Below, in pieces: positions 5,107-7,298 of a stretch of DNA of 7,298 bases. The stretch is from Oceanospirillaceae bacterium UBA2001 (GTDB lineage: Bacteria; Pseudomonadota; Gammaproteobacteria; Pseudomonadales; Balneatricaceae): NCBI GenBank assembly GCA_002335115.1, contig DDCR01000159.1:1-7298 (forward strand), given 5' to 3'. The position numbers and the translations under genes were made by a program. Below the pieces are notes generated by a model. The model worked only from the letters and a program-made list of their open reading frames with translations. It ran no database searches and had not been told where the DNA came from. Every line of letters begins with the position of its first letter. Position 1 is the first letter of the stretch.

Positions 5107-5966
5107 TTTGGGAATTGGTGTTTGCACCCTTTGTAGAATTCGGATTTATGCGTCGCGCACTTCTAGGATGCGTGGCAGTTTCCTTTGGAGCAACCCCTGT
5201 GGGTGTATTTTTGATGCTTCGTCGTATGAGCCTCACTGGGGATGCAATGGCTCATGCGATTTTACCCGGTGCTGCCATTGGTTATTTGATCTCTGGCTTA
5301 TCACTGAGTGCGATGACCATCGGTGGGTTGATCGCTGGGATGGTGGTTGCACTCACATCGGGCTTTGTCGCTCGTGTTACCGCCATAACTGAGGACGCAA
5401 GCTTAGCAGCATTTTACCTCATCTCCCTAGCCGTTGGTGTTTTGATTGTTTCAACTCGTGGAAGCAATGTAGACCTACTCCATGTTCTGTTCGGATCCGT
5501 CCTAGCCCTTGATGATGCTGCACTCATCCTGCTGTGTTCCTTCGCAACCTTATCGACCCTGACCCTAGCAGTACTGTTACGACCATTGGTATTGGAATGT
5601 GTTGATCCTCAGTTTTTGAGATCTGTTAGCCGATTAAGCGCAATCACACATTTTATATTTTTAGCGTTAGTGGTGATCAATCTAGTTGCAGGCTTCCATG
5701 CCCTTGGCACCCTTATGGCGGTGGGTATTATGATTCTTCCGGCAACCGCAGCGCGTTTTTGGGCTGCTGGAATTGTAGGGTTGATTTCTGTAGCCGCAAA
5801 TATAGCCACCCTTTCGAGCGTGATTGGCTTACTTTTATCATTCCACTTTAGCTTACCCTCTGGCCCAGCCATTATTCTAGTTGCGGGTATAGGGTATATA
5901 TTTTCACTCATTTTTGGCCCAGTGGGGGGTGCAATTGTGCAAGCCTTACCTCGCCAGAAAACTTAA
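5103..5966 (+). CDS. aztB: Zinc (or manganese) ABC transporter permease, ABC-3 family, AztB/ZnuB type
   Basis: A 287-residue inner-membrane protein of the ABC-3 family, which forms the metal channel as a homodimer. It is almost wholly hydrophobic, with roughly eight helices. Family landmarks: RRALLGCVAVSFGATPVGVFLMLRR split around the first helix, MSLTGDAMAHAILPGAAIGY (residues 42-61), TEDASLAAFYLISLAVGVL near 95-113, RGSNVDLLHVLFGSVLALDD, and the late HALGTLMAVGIMILPATAARF helix. The AHAILPG region and a late Pro/Ala-rich helix are usual for metal-chelate permeases. The opening (APFVEFGFMRRAL) resembles AztB proteins. It starts at the ATG sharing ATGA with the ATPase stop, implying coupled translation and fixed stoichiometry, and ends 16 bases before the binding-protein gene. 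Confidence 0.92.
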   Translation: MIWELVFAPFVEFGFMRRALLGCVAVSFGATPVGVFLMLRRMSLTGDAMAHAILPGAAIGYLISGLSLSAMTIGGLIAGMVVALTSGFVARVTAITEDASLAAFYLISLAVGVLIVSTRGSNVDLLHVLFGSVLALDDAALILLCSFATLSTLTLAVLLRPLVLECVDPQFLRSVSRLSAITHFIFLALVVINLVAGFHALGTLMAVGIMILPATAARFWAAGIVGLISVAANIATLSSVIGLLLSFHFSLPSGPAIILVAGIGYIFSLIFGPVGGAIVQALPRQKT

Positions 5967-5982
5967 ATTTGCAAGGACTATT

Positions 5983-7026
5983 ATGCACTCTGTTCAATCA
6001 CTTTTAACATCGATAACCGCCACAGTGGCTCTAACCCTTAGTGTGCCGAATACCTCTTGGGCAGATGACCCAATCCCCGTTGTGGCGACATTCTCTGTTC
6101 TTGGCGACATGGTAAAGCGAATTGGGGGCGAGCATATCTCGCTGACAACACTAGTGGGTGCAGATGGCGATACTCATGTTTACCAACCAACGCCGCAGGC
6201 AGCGCGTGTGGTGGCAGAGGCTGATGTGCTATTTATCAATGGCTTGGGGTTTGAAGGCTGGTTGGAGCGACTGGTCGAAGCTGCCCCTTTTGCGGGGTCA
6301 CTAGTGGTGGCAACGACTGGTATTGAGCCTATCGCGTTTGGGGACCACGACGATCATGAAGAAGGTCATGAAGAAGGTCATGAAGAAGGTCATGAAGAAG
6401 GTCATGAAGAAGGTCATGAAGAAGGTCATGAAGAAGGTCATGAAGAAGGTCATGAAGAAGGTCATGAAGAAGCTACAGACCATCACGGGGAACATGGCGC
6501 TTTTGATCCACATGCATGGCACAGTTTTACCAATGCTATCATTTACGCTAACAATATCGCAGCAGGCCTCGCTCAGGTTGATCCTACCAATGCCGGTTTT
6601 TACTACCAAAATCACCAGATCTTCGTCAATGAAATCAGAGCGTTGAAAGCTGAAGCTGATGTCATCATGGCGGCCTTGCCAATTGACAAAAGAACCGTAG
6701 TCACTCCACATGATGGCTTTGGTTACTTTGCTGACCTTTACAATCTGCGCTTTGAAGCGCCTCAGGGCCTAAGTACCGAAAGTGAGGCCTCAGCAGCGGA
6801 TGTGGCTAAATTAATCCTGCTAATCCGCAAGCAAGAGATATCAGCTGTGTTTATAGAGTCTATAACGGATAACCGTTTGATGGAACAAATCGCCAACGAG
6901 ACCGGAGCTGTTATCGGTGGAAAGCTATACTCTGACGCGCTTTCTAGCGAAGACCAACCTGCATCTACTTATCTGGATATGATGCGCCACAACACTAAAA
7001 CCCTGTCGCAGGCGCTTGGTGATTGA
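5983..7026 (+). CDS. aztC: Periplasmic zinc (or manganese) binding protein with His-rich loop, AztC/ZnuA type
   Basis: A 347-residue precursor of the cluster A-I (TroA/ZnuA) solute-binding family. A signal peptide is clear: basic-poor start, hydrophobic core at about residues 7-21, and likely cleavage after SWA (residue 27) before DDP. Predicted metal ligands: His65 (GDTHVYQPTP), His177 (DPHAWHS), His243 (TPHDGFGYFA) and Asp318 (LYSDALS), the set expected for zinc proteins such as AztC/ZnuA. Between the first two ligands lies a flexible acidic His-rich loop, ten HEE units plus nearby His residues, the usual place for this loop. PVVATFSVLGDMVKRIGG and NGLGFEGWLERL are family text. ATG 5983 was chosen because AAGGA (5973-5977) lies five bases before it and it gives a proper signal peptide; the in-frame ATG at 5914 would add 23 residues inside the permease gene. 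No aztD-like gene follows. Confidence 0.93.
   Translation: MHSVQSLLTSITATVALTLSVPNTSWADDPIPVVATFSVLGDMVKRIGGEHISLTTLVGADGDTHVYQPTPQAARVVAEADVLFINGLGFEGWLERLVEAAPFAGSLVVATTGIEPIAFGDHDDHEEGHEEGHEEGHEEGHEEGHEEGHEEGHEEGHEEGHEEATDHHGEHGAFDPHAWHSFTNAIIYANNIAAGLAQVDPTNAGFYYQNHQIFVNEIRALKAEADVIMAALPIDKRTVVTPHDGFGYFADLYNLRFEAPQGLSTESEASAADVAKLILLIRKQEISAVFIESITDNRLMEQIANETGAVIGGKLYSDALSSEDQPASTYLDMMRHNTKTLSQALGD
6354..6472 (+). repeat. Perfect 12-bp coding minisatellite encoding (His-Glu-Glu-Gly)n
   Basis: The unit CATGAAGAAGGT recurs at 6355, 6367 and every 12 bases, nine full copies plus a tenth CATGAAGAA at 6463. There are no base differences across 6354-6472. It encodes nine HEEG units and a final HEE in the metal-binding loop of the binding protein. 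Copy-number changes keep the frame because the unit is four codons. Confidence 0.97.
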
Positions 7027-7067
7027 GATAACTAACCCATACAAGCTTTTAATAAAGCCTTATTGGC

Positions 7068-7103
7068 ATCGTATCGCTGTGAAATTTAACACAGCGATGC
7101 GAT
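7068..7103 (+). terminator. Strong hairpin, probable end of the metal-transport transcript
   Basis: A 14-bp stem pairs ATCGTATCGCTGTG (7068-7081) with CACAGCGATGCGAT (7090-7103), all Watson-Crick except one G-U pair, around the 8-base loop AAATTTAA. It lies 41 bases after the binding-protein stop. There is no U-tract on either strand, so it is not a standard intrinsic terminator; it may act with Rho or protect the mRNA 3' end. Confidence 0.5.
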
Positions 7104-7185
7104 CAGTCTCTTGCTCAGTTCCAGTAAATTTAATGAATAAAATGATGCAGTGAAGTTCGCCAAAGCGCAGGCACAAGCCAACTGT

Positions 7186-7280
7186 GTGTGAATAGTTTGA
7201 GTTGTTGTAGATTGACTATTTATGACACAGACGGCGTGTCAGCGTTTATCTACCAATTAAACCGTCAGAGTTATTCACAC
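7186..7280. repeat. Three nested inverted repeats (long imperfect stem-loop)
   Basis: Three arm pairs are nearly concentric: GTGTGAATA (7186-7194) with TATTCACAC (7272-7280), GTAGAT (7207-7212) with ATCTAC (7248-7253), and TGACAC (7223-7228) with GTGTCA (7236-7241). Further pairing (7195-7204 with 7254-7262, with small bulges) joins the outer and middle stems. The arms at both ends contain DnaA-box-like text, TTATTCACA at 7271-7279 and an inverted eight-of-nine match at 7187-7195. The role is unknown. Confidence 0.45.
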
Positions 7281-7298
7281 TTCGACCTTACTAGAATT

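Larger units (their letters stand above)
7027..7298. other. Non-coding region downstream of the metal-transport operon
   Basis: All frames are broken by frequent stops on both strands; the longest plus-strand ATG frames are a dozen codons or fewer. It holds a strong hairpin at 7068-7103 and nested inverted repeats at 7186-7280. No tRNA, no recognised RNA and no next gene start were seen before the window ends. Confidence 0.65.

Noticed and set aside
5042..5392. 116-codon plus-strand frame across the ATPase-permease junction
   Set aside because: It is Cys- and Trp-rich with no domain character, and overlaps two clear genes in another frame.
6354..6472. Tandem repeat as a possible CRISPR array
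   Set aside because: The units are 12 bp and contiguous with no spacers, and they are in frame within a known protein loop.
6301..6711. Long open frames across the His-rich repeat: minus-strand 6301-6711 (FFMT repeats) and plus-strand 6323-6646 (MKKV repeats)
   Set aside because: They arise because a 12-bp repeat with no stop stays open in several frames. They lack domains and lie wholly inside the well-supported binding-protein gene.
7186..7280. Integron attC site
   Set aside because: The long imperfect stem resembles attC in size, but the required RYYYAAC and GTTRRRY core ends are absent and no cassette or integrase gene is seen.

Overview
The window looks like a chromosomal stretch of a free-living, probably marine, gammaproteobacterium. 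This is inferred from gene content: a close RluA homologue, a PhyH-type dioxygenase subfamily common in marine bacteria, an Ldh_2 oxidoreductase, an AztABC/ZnuABC-type metal transporter behind a Zur-like operator, and moderate base composition. The species cannot be named from the sequence. No rRNA, tRNA, CRISPR array or insertion sequence was seen.

Layout. (1) 1-1870, plus strand: four overlapping genes, namely the 3' part of a PhyH-family dioxygenase, a GFA-family zinc protein, a small zinc-ribbon/two-helix membrane protein, and the pseudouridine synthase RluA. They overlap by 11, 1 and 11 bases, so they are very likely one translationally coupled transcript. (2) 1872-3328, minus strand: a stand-alone receiver-domain response regulator (with its own candidate promoter) and an Ldh_2-family dehydrogenase, meeting rluA tail to tail. 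(3) 3329-3423: a divergent promoter region with a perfect 20-bp palindrome placed to control both the dehydrogenase and a GNAT acetyltransferase (3424-3966). (4) 3967-4201: a non-coding control region with a perfect 28-bp palindrome that reads as two overlapping Zur boxes, and a leader hairpin. (5) 4235-7026: a metal-uptake operon made of a 43-codon predicted membrane microprotein, an ATPase (AztA type), a permease (AztB type) and a periplasmic binding protein (AztC/ZnuA type). The first three genes are joined by ATGA overlaps and the last follows after 16 bases. (6) 7027-7298: non-coding DNA with a strong hairpin, then a set of nested inverted repeats.

How it works together. The best-supported system is zinc-repressible, high-affinity metal import. 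Zur would shut the operon when zinc is plentiful. When zinc is scarce, the binding protein captures zinc in the periplasm through four conserved ligands, aided by a His-rich loop, and hands it to the permease, driven by the ATPase. Three details are unusual: the uncharacterised coupled microprotein ahead of the ATPase gene, a CxxC-x4-H-x-C cluster at the ATPase C-terminus, and a near-perfect 12-bp minisatellite encoding the His-Glu-Glu-Gly loop. The remaining genes are accessory metabolism or RNA modification with no evident link to the transporter.
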